A DNA stretch of 64,000 nt from Thuidium tamariscinum. Lineage: Eukaryota; Streptophyta; Bryopsida; Hypnales; Thuidiaceae. Positions 23,778 to 35,607 of the stretch are shown piece after piece (position 1 is the first letter of the stretch; the number at the start of each line of letters is the position of its first letter). The notes beneath the pieces were generated by a model. It ran no database searches. It saw nothing but the letters and a program-made list of their open reading frames with translations, and was not told where the DNA came from. The DNA is taken from contig OX344751.2 in NCBI GenBank assembly GCA_947034885.2, positions 20,522,001 to 20,586,000 of the forward strand, in the 5' to 3' direction. Made by a program: the position numbers and the translations under genes.

Positions 23778-25493
23778 TGTTTAAGACGTACGTATCAGCA
23801 ATCTCTAATTCTCTAAGGAACTCTGTATCGATCGTTCCTCGCACCCAATGCAATCTGCAACGAAGACGAGCTTAAGGAATGGTTGATTAGCTTGGAAGAT
23901 ATATACATGGCCTTTTAGTTTGGAGAAATACTTCGCTCAAGACGCACTTCAATATCTCGTGATCATTCACAAGGAAATACATGCATTGAGAAGGGATTTC
24001 AGGATAGATTTTGCTGGAATGACTTCCATGAGTGAGTCATGATATCTTACCTCGTCGTGATATTGATTTTGCATTCGCACGCTGCAGAAGATTTCGCAGA
24101 CCTCCAAAATCATATCGTGCCGACGATGCAGTCGTTTTGTAGTGTGCTTTTGGAAACCATAATCACGAGGCCGCTCGCTAGGCCGATCATACTTGGAAGG
24201 TAAGTAAGCCCAAAACCAGTAATACGCCTAATCCGATAATTATAATGGAAGTTGCATTGTCATACATTAGATTAGATCTTTAAAACATGAGAGTGGAATA
24301 TTGTAGGTGTGATAGTGATTTTGGGTATGCCCACCTTAATATTCTTAAACTCGTCTCAAAAACGTCTTTAAACTCGTCTTACACTCGACGTCTTAAAAAC
24401 GTCTTTAAGACGAGTTTTGGGCATCTGAAATCTTGAATCAAATGAATCTAGATTTCGGACACATCCCTGGCCCATCACTGGATTCACTGCCCTCTTTTTT
24501 TGGCCTTTCCAACCAAGTGAACTCCCTTGCGGATCAACTGGTACGGTAAAAGTGTAGAATAAACTAGGTTTTCAGCTTATAGCAAATGAATCATCCAGTT
24601 TCCTTAATTTAAACAAAGCTAAGGAAGTCAAGAATAAAATTAACCGTTGCTGATGTAAAAGAATCACCCTTTCGGCAACTCAGTTGGTTCTAACTCAATC
24701 TGCAATTATTTTGGATAAGGACGGCTTCAACTGCAATCACTGTCACTCGAATGTGTTGTTTCAGGATTTTGTCTCACAAGATTCATGAGAGCTCAGTTGC
24801 GTCAGGGTCAAGTATACGTATACGTCATGTGTGCCGGGCTCTCATCTAGCTTACGTTATCGATCTCACCCTGTCAAGAAAGTTAGGAATGGATTCCGAAG
24901 AGCCATAATTGAATCTCCTCGGCTTGTGCAAGGCATGACGGCGCTCCAGGGTCACACTATCTTACCTTCGAGGTCCCTTTTCAATTTCAGTCTGCAGTCT
25001 TTCTTTCATCAGTTGACGGGAGTCCAGCACTCCAGCAGGGATGACTCGTGAGGATCTCTACATTTAGGGGAAGGCACCGTTGGCTCCGAGTCACTGTTCA
25101 TCTGCGTGAGGACACTTCTGTACCTGTCGTTAGTTAAGGAAGTCACGGTTGCAATTCTCAATGGCGGGTTTGCTGGGAATCAGTCTCTCCAGGGTTCACA
25201 TGGTTGGTGCAGTGAGGTCGGCCACGCCAAGTCATTCTCGAGGGGTGCAAGTAAAAATAAAAGCCCATATTTTGTGCTTGATTAATTTACCTAGCACACC
25301 TCCCCTTTGCTAATTTGGGGCCTTTGATTATAAATGTGAAAGCAGAATTTGCAAATTTTATCATGCATGGAAAACAAAAAATTTAGTGTTTTCTTGAGTG
25401 GTTGAGTGAGGGGTCAATTCACCCTGGTTGTATTATGACCACCCCAATTGTAACCCAATCGTTAAACCCGCTCTTATCAAGATTAACCCTTAA
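23778..25493. other. Upstream region of the AceTr gene, no gene called
   Basis: The composition is intermediate and no coherent frame was found. It includes a small foldback (24318-24426). At 25281-25370 there is a stretch resembling the interior of the 57676-57906 MITE (GGGGCCTTTGATTATAAATG here, a similar run there). Confidence 0.4.
24318..24426. repeat. Foldback with repeated ACGTC/ACTCGTCT motifs
   Basis: The arms are inverted: TATGCCCA...CTTAAACTCGTCT at the left and the complement of GATGCCCAAAACTCGTCTT at the right. Between them AAAACGTCTTTAA occurs twice and ACTCGTCT is repeated. This could be a tiny MITE or a hairpin; no target duplication is clear. Confidence 0.4.
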
Positions 25494-26602
25494 AGGTGAA
25501 TGCAAGAAACACTTGTACTATTTTCCATCACAACTTAAATGCTGATCTGTTTTTTGGCCATAACTTTTGCATTTTTGCTCGAAATGATTCAAGATTTTTA
25601 GAAAAGGTACTCATGATTATCATACACCTTAAATAATTTTTTCATAATTTTCAAAAATAATTTAATACTAAAATAGTACTAGTAATTAAATGTCACAAAT
25701 GACAATTTGGAGGTTTTTAGTACTAAGGAGTACCTTTTTTTTAATGAATTTGAGATGAAATTTGGATGAAATGGTCTTCTAATAGAGCAGTAGACTTCTA
25801 GCTTTCCAAAGAAGGATTTTTGAAAATAGTTCATTTTATGTGGTGTGGAAGTCTACAAAGTGAGCTTCTTTCTGCTTTAATTTTGAAACATATAAAATAT
25901 TATTTTGGTGTTTTTTCTAGTGAATGACCATCTCTATAGAGTTGTTGCAAATGACCACTTTTTATTTTTGTATTTACTTATTTTTACTATTTTTCCCAAA
26001 TTAAAACATGAAAGTATGTATTTTCTTAAGGTTTGGCACTTTCCAAGTTTTCCTACTTAGATAATTTTTCTATACGATTCCTTCTGTGGATACCTACTAC
26101 CTTCATCTTAAAGGTGTATACATCAGGGTTGCACCCGTCACATCAGGATTCAACTCCAATGTCTATCAAGATTGGACAGTCTTGTTGTTGTTTGTCGACA
26201 CTAGATGGCTACACCGTCGATAGCCGTCAAGGCCAAAAACAATTTTTTTTTTTGCGTCAACGATCTAGCCATCCACTATTGACAAACCGTCTGACAGAAC
26301 TTTGACAGAACTTTGATAGACCATCCAAATCGACCACTGATAAGTTGTTGACAACCATTTAGTCAAAGAAAAAAAATTTGGCAACGTCGACATTGTGTCG
26401 CGATCTAACTACGTCAGGACGCATCAAGACGGACACCCTAACGGGAAATCCAACGTCATGTTAGGATAGACAACCCTGATATACATAAGTCATCTTTTTT
26501 TTAATTTAAAAATCAATTTTATAATTTTATAGTACTCTAGAAAAAGTCATGAGTACTGTAGTAAAACGCAACAAATAGTACATGTGTTTCTTGCATTCAC
26601 CC
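25494..26602 (-). mobile_element. 4-bp-TSD inverted-repeat element, copy G (1109 bp with nested insert)
   Basis: The ends are AGGTGAATGCAAGAAACAC and the complement of GGGTGAATGCAAGAAACAC. The flanks are TTAA on both sides (25490-25493 and 26603-26606). Without the nested hAT element at 26124-26478 and its duplication, it would be about 746 bp, matching copies A and B. Orientation is opposite to copy A, judged by the shared internal block. It is non-coding. Confidence 0.8.
26124..26478. mobile_element. hAT-type non-autonomous element nested in copy G (355 bp)
   Basis: The ends are inverted, CAGGGTTG. The flanks are GTATACAT (26116-26123) and ATATACAT (26479-26486), an 8-bp duplication with one mismatch. 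The interior is GC-richer than the host element and repeats motifs such as ACAGAACTTTGA and GTCGACA. The CAGGG start and 8-bp duplication fit hAT. Confidence 0.72.
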
Positions 26603-26606
26603 TTAA

Positions 26607-27311
26607 CCTTTAAAAGACAAATCAATGATTGTGAAAATCATCCATTTTGACATCATGGGAATCATTGGTTCAAAAAATTTGAAAAGTACTCATTGGAAGT
26701 AAAGTACTCTAGAAGATTATCCCTTTTCACACAAAATTTTGAAGATGAATAGTTGCACTTATGTCCAAAGTCCAAACCAAAAGATTAACTATCATCCAAT
26801 GGGATATAAAATGTCCTCCTCAATATTTTTGGATTAATTCAAAGCTTTTCGTCTATCAAAAATCATTTGAAACGACCATTTCTAATACCAAGTGCAAAAA
26901 TTCCAACCTTTGTTTTTTTTCATATCTAATTGTAGGATCTTGCATTTCACTATTGAATCAATGCATTGGATATTTTTCTGCCAATTAGGAGACTACAAGG
27001 TCCTGACTATGAAAATGCTAGGGATCTTTGCCACATATGCGATTTGACGTGGCATAGAGACTACTATGTCAAATAATAATATTAATTTTTTTTAAATCTG
27101 AATTTCTTTTTTAAAAAATTTTAAATTTTTAAATTTTGACTATTCAATGTTCACAACATTAGGAACAAGCCTAAAATAGTCTTCTAATCCCTCAAAAACA
27201 TGTAATGTATGGAAGAAATATCAAAAACTTTGACCATGTCTACATTTATTTGCAACTTATTTCCATTCTAAGTGAAGTAAAATTGTTTTTTGGCACCTTG
27301 ATCAACTACAA
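26607..27311. other. AT-rich repeat DNA
   Basis: No gene. 26980-27080 shares a motif string with 35800-35910 and 11460-11530: GGAGACT, CTATG, TTTGAYGTGGCA, AGAGACT, then ATAATAATATT. It is an old dispersed repeat with unclear ends. Confidence 0.45.
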
Positions 27312-27319
27312 TTTTCTGG

Positions 27320-27617
27320 CCCGGGGAGGACACTTCTTGTGTATGTGGGGGATCCACGTGCGGCGGTGGGGTATTTTTAGGGGGGCTATCAATTACTTGT
27401 AATTATTACTTGGCAACATTAAAAGAGCCCCTATTTTACCATAAAGCGGAAAAATCAACCATATTATCATCCCTATTTTATTTTTAAAACACTTTGCCTT
27501 TTTAATGTCCCCTATTTTATATATAAATTTCTTATAAATTTTATCCAAGATTATTTAAATGTACCCTATTTTCTGCCGCATGTAGGTTATTAAAAAACGG
27601 GAAGTGTCCTCCCCTAG
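27320..27617 (+). mobile_element. GGGGAGGACAC hAT MITE, copy 1 (298 bp)
   Basis: The left end is CCCGGGGAGGACACTTC and the right end is the complement of CTAGGGGAGGACACTTC. The target duplication TTTTCTGG is exact (27312-27319 and 27618-27625). It is nearly identical to 34385-34683 along its whole length. The 8-bp duplication points to hAT, and the similarity of the two copies points to recent movement. No coding capacity. Confidence 0.87.
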
Positions 27618-27769
27618 TTTTCTGGCTTTGAATCATCTTAATTAAAAATTCTTAGACTACTAAAATTGAATATTAATATATATTGAAAAGTTGAGTTCAC
27701 TAATTGAGAGTCCATGAGGAAAAAACTAAAAAAAACCTAAAAAATTCATTTAATTGTCACTCCTTCAAA

Positions 27770-28160
27770 AAATCATTACAGAGAAGTAGGTACAAGATGG
27801 AATTAAAACACACAAATCTCAACAGTGAAATTGTTTCAACAATAGATGATATAGATCTCAATGAGCCCTTGTGAAATTTTTTTTTTAAGTTGAAAAAATT
27901 GAATTCAGAACTAAAATTGTCAAGAATTTTTTTGAAAAAGATACTTTGATTGTCTAAAAAATAAGATTGTTCATAAATTTAGACAAATCCAAAATAGAGT
28001 AAATAAAAGCTTTCCATATTAATAAGATTACAATATATGAGGAAAAAATTTTGAATTTTTTTAAGTAAATTTTTATGGGGAATCTATCCTCTAAACCTAC
28101 TAATGTTTTTCTTATCTTCACAAAAAAATTCAAGATTTATATATGACAAATATTGAAAAT
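27770..28160 (+). repeat. Dispersed AT-rich repeat R1, diverged partial copy
   Basis: It follows the same order of landmarks as 28640-29100: a run like AAAATCATTACAGAGAAGTA, then AAGATTGTTCATAA, then TTATCTTCACAAAAAAATTC. It is the most diverged of the copies, and its edges are approximate. Confidence 0.45.
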
Positions 28161-28229
28161 AGAAGAGCTTACTACAAATTTATTTTGCCTCTTGAATAGA
28201 CAAGAGGACTTTAAGGGTTAAAGAACATT

Positions 28230-29195
28230 TGTATCCTTAGACTACAATCCAATTTGGAATTTCAAAATCATTCTTAACCTCTATAGGCCCAAGGTCACTT
28301 TTCTTTCAAAAACCACTCAAAACTGCCATTTTTGTTGCATTCGTTCAAGAGAAAAAAAAAATTGGAGTCTAACCATAGGATCTTATACTCTATCTATCTC
28401 AGATCATGTGGTAAAAATTTCATAAAGTTTGACCATATAGATTGGAAGATATTTGCATTCAAAGTTGGAAAAAAGAATTTTTTTGAACACTACTTTGGAA
28501 TTTCAAATGACTTTGACTCCCATCTATAGAAGATTTTTGCACTATAGACTTTGATTAAAAAAATATTGTACTGAAGAATTGAGTTGAAAGTGTAGGAAAA
28601 AAATTTCAAAAAAAAATGCTTAGTTTCAATTCTTTAAAAAATTATTAACTAGAGGTACATTGAAGATTGAAAGAAAAACCAAATCATTTATAGCTCTAAA
28701 ATGTGATCAAAAGACAATAATTCCAATGGTAATATTGTTCTAGCAATGAATTTAACTTTGTCAAGCAATTTTTTTTGAAAAGTTGTAAATATTGCATTCA
28801 TAAATGAATCCAATGTGTTATTTTTTCAAGAAGATTCTCAAACTGCCTGAAAAACAAGATTGTTCATAACTTTTACATAACTAGTCCGAATGGAATGAAT
28901 CAAAGCTTCACATGTAGACAAAAATATAATCTACAAGATTAAAAAATTTGAAATTTATATTTCAATTTTTTGTAGAATTATTTTTTGCCCGCCAAGTTGA
29001 AATTTTAGCTTTTTGTAGTATAACTTTTGCTCCTAAGCACCGATTGAAATTAAAAATTATATTCCCAAATAGATAATCAATTTTCCTATCTTATGAGAAA
29101 GTTTCAAAAAATTTCACTAAAAATTGAAGTCATCAGAACCTGCCCAAACTTCAAATTGTCCCCCAAGGGGACAATGGGCTTTTAGGAATTAAATG
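28230..29195 (+). repeat. Dispersed AT-rich repeat R1, long copy
   Basis: Alignable by eye with 30065-30985 over its whole length. Shared parts are CACTCAAAACT near the left, TTTGACYATAYAGATTGSAAG in the middle, and GTCCCCCAAGGGGACA near the right. The outer edges (TTTAACC-type left, TTTTAGGRATTAAA right) are weakly inverted, so it may be an old inverted-repeat element. No coding capacity. Confidence 0.6.
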
Positions 29196-29674
29196 ACATC
29201 ATGTAGCTTGCTCAATTGCTCAAATGACCATCACAATGATGAGCTTTGCCTTCCTCAAGTACATGAACAACCTCAAAACCACTATTTTAAACTTTTATCA
29301 AATTGTTTTTTCCAATGCAAGAACCACAACTTCAAATTGTGACTCAAAATCCAAGACTTAGATTAAATGATTAATAGATGCATCTTTAAAGACAAAGAAA
29401 ATCATACCAAGAAAGTTCATATGTAGTTGAATTCAAGAAGAGTTTACCTTCAAAAAGATTTTTTTTAAATCCAACACTTTAAGCAAACAATGTCCTTTAA
29501 TCTTGTAAAAGACAATTTCATTTCTAACATTGTAGTACAAAGAATCTTGCATTAAACTTTAAGACATGGACATGACCACTTGAATAAATCAACAACTTAA
29601 TAAATGAAAGTAATAAATTAAATAAGAGCAAGAAAACAAGAGGATTTTCTATTCAAGTGCTATTCATTGCTACT

Positions 29675-32378
29675 AGGTGATTGTAAGAAACACCTATACT
29701 ATTTGTTGCATTTTTCAATATGCTATAGTACTTATAAACTTTAGGAATTCAATTTTGTTTGAAAATGAAGGATTTTAGGATGAATGTTTGGTGTGAAGAT
29801 ATGCAACATAAAAAGAATGTGCATGAAAATCAAAAGCAATATGGTACAAATAATAATTGATCAACCATCTTGTCCTTAATATCTTGAACGATTAGAGTGT
29901 AGTCACTTAGGTTTTTGAAAAGTTTTTTTTATCATTAAAAATATTTAGATGAAGTTGTACCTCGAGTTGTACTTGCACTGATCCTTTCACAAATTAAGTT
30001 GGCCATCTTGCATGTAGTTAGATTTATATAACACATCCTTTTGGTTTAAAGTCTAATGAGTTTAACTACTAAAGGACCAAAGCCTTTTTTTTGCCCAAAA
30101 ATCACTCAAAACTTTCACTTCTATTTGAAAGAGTAAAATAATTTGAAATTTTTGCACATCTAACCATCAAGCTAACCATACAATCTTATACCTTGTTAGT
30201 ATAGTATGAGAAGGTGTAAAAAAACTTTCAAATATTTTGACTATACAGATTGCAAGGTATCTTTGTTTAAAGTGGAAAAAAAACATTTTAACACATTGAA
30301 GGATTGGATAATTTGACTCTCAATCTTATTATAATCTTAATTTTTGCACTATATAGTTTTGAGCTTTACATATTTATGGTAGAAAATTCAGTTGAGGGTT
30401 TAAGAAAATATATATATTTAAAAAATTATTATTATTCTTTAAAAATTATTGAATAGAAGTATGTATAATATAGAAGGAAAATCAAATTTATTAGTATCTC
30501 TTAAACAAAATTAAAATGCACTAATACTAATGGTAAGATTATTCTAGACAAAAAATAAACCATATATAACTTTTTTTCTTAAAAATTTGTAAAAATTGCA
30601 TTTAGGATTTAAATCTGTAAGAAATTTTTCAAGAAGACCATCAAATTGCTCAAAAAACAAGATTGTCCATAGTTTTTTTATAAAAAATTCAAATGGAATG
30701 AATTAAAACCTTCCATGTAGAAAAAATATAACCTATGAGAAGAATTTTTTTTCCCTTAGAAGTCAAATTATAAATTTTTTTTGGATTGCCCCTTTTCTCG
30801 TAATTTGAACTTATTTGGGTATAAATTTTTTCCTTGGGCATTTATTGAAAAAAAAATTGAATTCCTACAAAGATAATCAGTTTTTCTATCTTCAAAAAAA
30901 AATTCAAAAAATCAAGAAAAAAATTGAGAGTATAGGCACCTACCCAAATCCCATATGTCCCCCAAAGGAACAGTGTTTTTTAGGGATTAAATTAAATTAA
31001 GACCATTTTCCACCTAAATTTGAGATCTCAAACAAGGAGGTAGAAGGTACCAAAACATACTAAAAAATCATCTTTACTAATTTATTTTAAACACATCTTC
31101 TTGTATAAGAAGATTAATATCCTTCAATTAGGAAATTTCCACCACCATCTATTGTGCACAGACACTCAAGCAAGCCTAAAAGAACTTGAATGAAAACCAT
31201 ATAGTTGCTAGGAAGTGCAATAGTGCATTGATTGTTGAACCAACCATTCACTAAATGACTAGTTTTTGACTCTAGTGGTATTTAGAGTTTAATCTCAATA
31301 TGAAGAATAAGAACTCATGTTTTTAAATGTAGATTATGCCGTTCATAATATACAACTATTATAAGAAAGAAGGAAATATAGAGTTCTTCAAAAAATACAA
31401 AAACATCAAAATACTTCGAAAAAAACACAAAAATACTGCAAATATTTGAAAACATAGCAAATATTCACAAATACAATTAACTTAATGTGTTGTATTTTTA
31501 AAATATTTGAATGTTTGTTATCTTCATCTTAGCAAGGCCACCCCTTATAAAAATAAGGATATAGGTGCAAACACCGGGTAATGAATGGGGTATTATTTAT
31601 TTATTATTATTATTTTAAAATTGTGCACCCTATCATTATCTAATTTTCAAATTTGATTCATTAAAAAGGGGGCATACATTATTTTTAATCTCCAATTGTC
31701 ACAAATGTATCATATGAAAAATTGGAGATTATATCATCCTCTATTAGAAAAATTGGAGATTATATTCATTCTAAAGTTTTTTGTTTTTTTCTCTCTCTAA
31801 TTTTACTCATACTAATTCATATCTACTTTCATTTAAAATCAAGACATTTTTCAATACCCTATATTAGATATAATGATGTTTTAAGAATTAAATTTAGGCT
31901 AAAGTGGATTCAAATCATTTATAAATTTTTCGTCCAATAAATGAAATGCACTCTATAGATTAATTCATGTGGTTTTCTACTTTTCGCAAAATGATCTCCC
32001 CGAGGTAATGTATATACCTTTAAAGATGAAGGTAAGTACTTAAAGAAAATCATAAGAAAATTCTCCAATTTGAAAAGTGCCAAATCTCAAGAAAATACGC
32101 AATTTGATGTTTTATGTAATAAAAATTAGAAAAATTAATAAATAAAATTAAAAAAATTCATTTGTATTAACTTTGTGGACATGGTCATTCACCAAAATAA
32201 TCATCAAAATAATATTTTATATATTTTGAAATGCTAGCTCAATAAAGCTCATTTCGCAGACTTTAATACCACATAAAACAATTATTTTTAGAATTCTTTT
32301 GGATAATAGCTAGAAATCTACCAAGGTAAGCATGTGATGTGTGACATGAAATATTACAAGTGTTTCTTGCAATCACCC
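29675..32378 (+). mobile_element. 4-bp-TSD inverted-repeat element, copy F (2.7 kb with internal insertions)
   Basis: The left end is AGGTGATTGTAAGAAACAC and the right end the complement of GGGTGATTGCAAGAAACAC. The flanks are TACT on both sides (29671-29674 and 32379-32382). The first 75 bases and the segment from about 32005 match the family. Roughly 2.2 kb between them does not, and includes an R1 copy (30065-30985). So a 735-bp type element seems to have been invaded, although a longer ancestral form is possible. No transposase frame is visible. Confidence 0.65.
30065..30985 (+). repeat. Dispersed AT-rich repeat R1, copy nested in element F
   Basis: Matches 28230-29195 in order and orientation (CATACAATCTTATA, AATGGAATGAATTAAA, GTCCCCCAAAGGAACA). 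Its position inside copy F suggests it inserted later, or that both were carried together. Confidence 0.6.
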
Positions 32379-32382
32379 TACT

Positions 32383-34376
32383 CTCTCTACATGGATAGTA
32401 TCTTCAACCTCCACATAATCCTACTTCTACATTAGAAGAAGATTTTATGGAATAAAGGGCTGTTTTAAGCCAGTTCCACCTATTGTTTTGGCAATAGTAA
32501 AAGAATGGTTGATTGTTGACTCCCCCCCCCCCCAAATGGTCTTAAAATTGAAAAAAAAGTCCAAAAAAAATTTGCAAAAAATAAATAAATTTTAAATTTG
32601 ATGTGACTTCTTCCAACCACATCAAATTTCAACAGTGGTGCAATTCCTAGAGTTCTCCACTGTGGGGGAATTCATAGTCTACAGAGCCAAATTTCTTCTA
32701 ATGCTTCCTTGTACAAAGTAAATTAGTAAATAAGAAATTTGTAGCACCAAAGCAACTTATGTGATTCTTGTGCAAATACAATTACAACAAATTTGTCCAA
32801 TCAAAGAATCAATTGACTAGTGCATTGACAATTTTGATTATTCCAATGTTGGAATTCTAAAGGTTGAAAATGTCCTTCATGAATCAAGAGGTAAAGTAAA
32901 CTCAAATTCAAAAGAGAAAAATCTTGAATACTTCAATAGAAGTTGGAGGCGATCCAAAGTCATATGGTCTTGAGAAGGCTTCAAAATCAAGTCAAGTAGA
33001 AAAGAAAACCTCTAACTGAGATTGGGTAGTTGAATTTGGTTCCTTAATCTTCTTCTAAGCAAATAATTAGGCGCAGCTTCTATTGTTCAAAATTTATGCC
33101 TTTCAAATGCTTTCATTGTGTACCCCCTCCACCACATAGGTGCTTTGATCTCAAAAAATTTGAATCAGATAAACAAATTCCACATATCTTAAAACCACCT
33201 TGATCATTATAAACATTAGAAAAAAAATTAGGCCTCCAAACAATCTAAAGGGATACTAAAATGTCTTTAAAGAACCTCAAATCTTACAGTTTATATTGCA
33301 TTTTTATTAATTTTTTCCCTATTATTTCTCACATTATATTGACTTTCATTATAAAACAACCTCTTCACCCTAAGGTGTCAAAGTTGAAAGTAGTGAAATG
33401 TTTCTCACCACTACCCATGTTGGTAGATTTTGAATAACTTTTTTATGGTGAATCTTCTGACCTTGAAATTTGGCAAACATGTTATTAACATAAAGATGAT
33501 GTTGTGGTAAAGATTTCGTGGTAAAATACCAATTTTTCAGCTCTCGAGAGGCTCTCAAAATTGGCTACACTGAAATTTCCTTCACTACAACTTCAAAAAC
33601 GCCATTTTGATTGGGACCCCACTGTACTAGCATATAAGCATAAGGAATGGCCTTTCTTATTTAGATGAGGCTACATGCATGTTTATGAAATAAATTTTAT
33701 AATAGTAGATGATGTCATTTTCTATCAAGTACACAACAATAAGGTGAGGTTTAGAGTACGGTCCAAGACCAAGAAACTTTAGCAATCCTATTGCCATTTA
33801 GAGTGTAGATCCCATCAGTTGAAAGCAATCCTATTTGTAATGTGGTTTTGTGGACTTGGTTCTAGTCCCTAGCTGAAATCTAGCCTAAGAAATTGACCAC
33901 AATACTTTCCTAAATAGGTCTTCAACAATTGAAGTCTGAAATTTTTGTTTGCTATTCCTTTGCAATATAGGCTAGGCATATATATCTAAATATGAGAACT
34001 TTATGATTAGGTGGATAACTAACCTATCACTAAAGAATTTGAATTTCATTTTTAATGATAACAATTGCAACCATAAAATAATATATTGGGTTTGGTTTTG
34101 AATTCAATTTTCACAATTCCTCCATTCAAAAAATTGTTCAACAAGGATCTTGAAATAAGATTGCTTAAACAATGTCACTATTGGAATTAATGTATTTCAA
34201 TTCCATCTTAAAGCTCTCAACAATATTTTTTTTCCTCCCATCTCATGCATGCTTCTACCTAATAAGTTTTTAAAGAATGTAAATCAAATTTTTTGTTTTT
34301 GAAGTTTTAAAATGTTATATTCAAGTCATATCAAGTACAAATAATTTGTATTCCCTTTACTTTATATAAAAATAGC
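32383..34376. other. AT-rich intergenic DNA
   Basis: No gene supported. It contains an 11-bp C run at about 32522. The 62-codon minus frame at 33370-33558 has no recognisable features. Confidence 0.5.
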
Positions 34377-34384
34377 TTGACAGC

Positions 34385-34683
34385 CTCGGGGAGGACACTT
34401 CTTGTATATTTGGGGGACCCACATGCGACGGTGGGGTATTTTTAGGGGGGCTATCAATTACTTGTAATCATTACTTGGCAACATTAAAAGAGTCCCTATT
34501 TTACCATAAAGCGGAAAAATCAACCATATTATCATCCCTATTTTATTTTTAAAACACTTTGCCTTTTTAATGTCCCCTATTTCATATGTACATTTTTTAA
34601 TAAATTTTACCTAAGATTATTTAAATGTACCCTATATTCCGCCGCACATAGGTTATTAAAAAATGGGAAGTGTCCTCCCCTAG
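34385..34683 (+). mobile_element. GGGGAGGACAC hAT MITE, copy 2 (299 bp)
   Basis: The left end is CTCGGGGAGGACACTTC and the right end the complement of CTAGGGGAGGACACTTC. The duplication TTGACAGC is exact (34377-34384 and 34684-34691). Its interior matches copy 1 (27320-27617) almost base for base, including CATTAAAAGAGYCCCTATTT and ATAAAGCGGAAAAATCAACC. Confidence 0.87.
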
Positions 34684-34691
34684 TTGACAGC

Positions 34692-35607
34692 TTGCAATTT
34701 GGATAGTCAAAGTTTTAAAATTTCTTCTACACATTCGCATATTAGTCTAGTGCATGATACAATAAATAAATATACATAGTTTTAACCAAATTTATAATTC
34801 TTTTGCTCTTAGTAATAGAAATGGTACCTTTTAAGTGGTTATTATCGACTCCACTATAAGATTAAAAAAAAAGGCAATGAAAGAAGTTATTGATGTTGAA
34901 TTATACAAAGAATCATGATGTTTTATTTTAAACATTTTATATGTTATATATATTATACATTTTTATTTATATTTGAAAAATAAAAATATTAAATTTTAAG
35001 AATAGATAGTGACTATTTACAAATATATAAAGTGTTAGGGTTTTGCAATTCACTTATGTAGCTATAGGTACATACATTTAGAATTATCATCTTCCTTAAT
35101 GGACCTATGATTAGATTTTTTAAGCTTAAAATTCTCACTTTTGTATGCTTCAAATCCTTCAATTTTGCAATAATATATGATAGGATTTCTTACATTATGT
35201 TTTTGAAATGTCATCACATGTTTTCTTTAACTCATGAGAATTATAAAATTTTGTAAACATTTGAAATTAATGTGAGTTACTCTATATACTTTTAAAAACT
35301 AAAATTTTCTCTACAATTGTATATCCTAATGAATAATATCATGGTACAAATTATCAACTTACCAAGTCATTCTAAGTTAGAAAACATTTGCATTGTTAGA
35401 ACTCCATTCTATGATTGTAGGCCCAAAGTTCAAATTGCAATAAAACATCAAATTCTAAGAAATTTTCACATTTTGAAACTAGAGTAGAAATTAGACTTGG
35501 TTACCTTCATTTCATTAATTAGCCTCAAATTTATAAAAGATAATTTTCATGGCTAAGATTTAGATAAAGATAAAAGTGTAAAAATTGCAAAGATATTGTA
35601 CATAGTG
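34692..35607. other. AT-rich intergenic DNA
   Basis: No gene or bounded repeat could be supported here. Confidence 0.5.
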
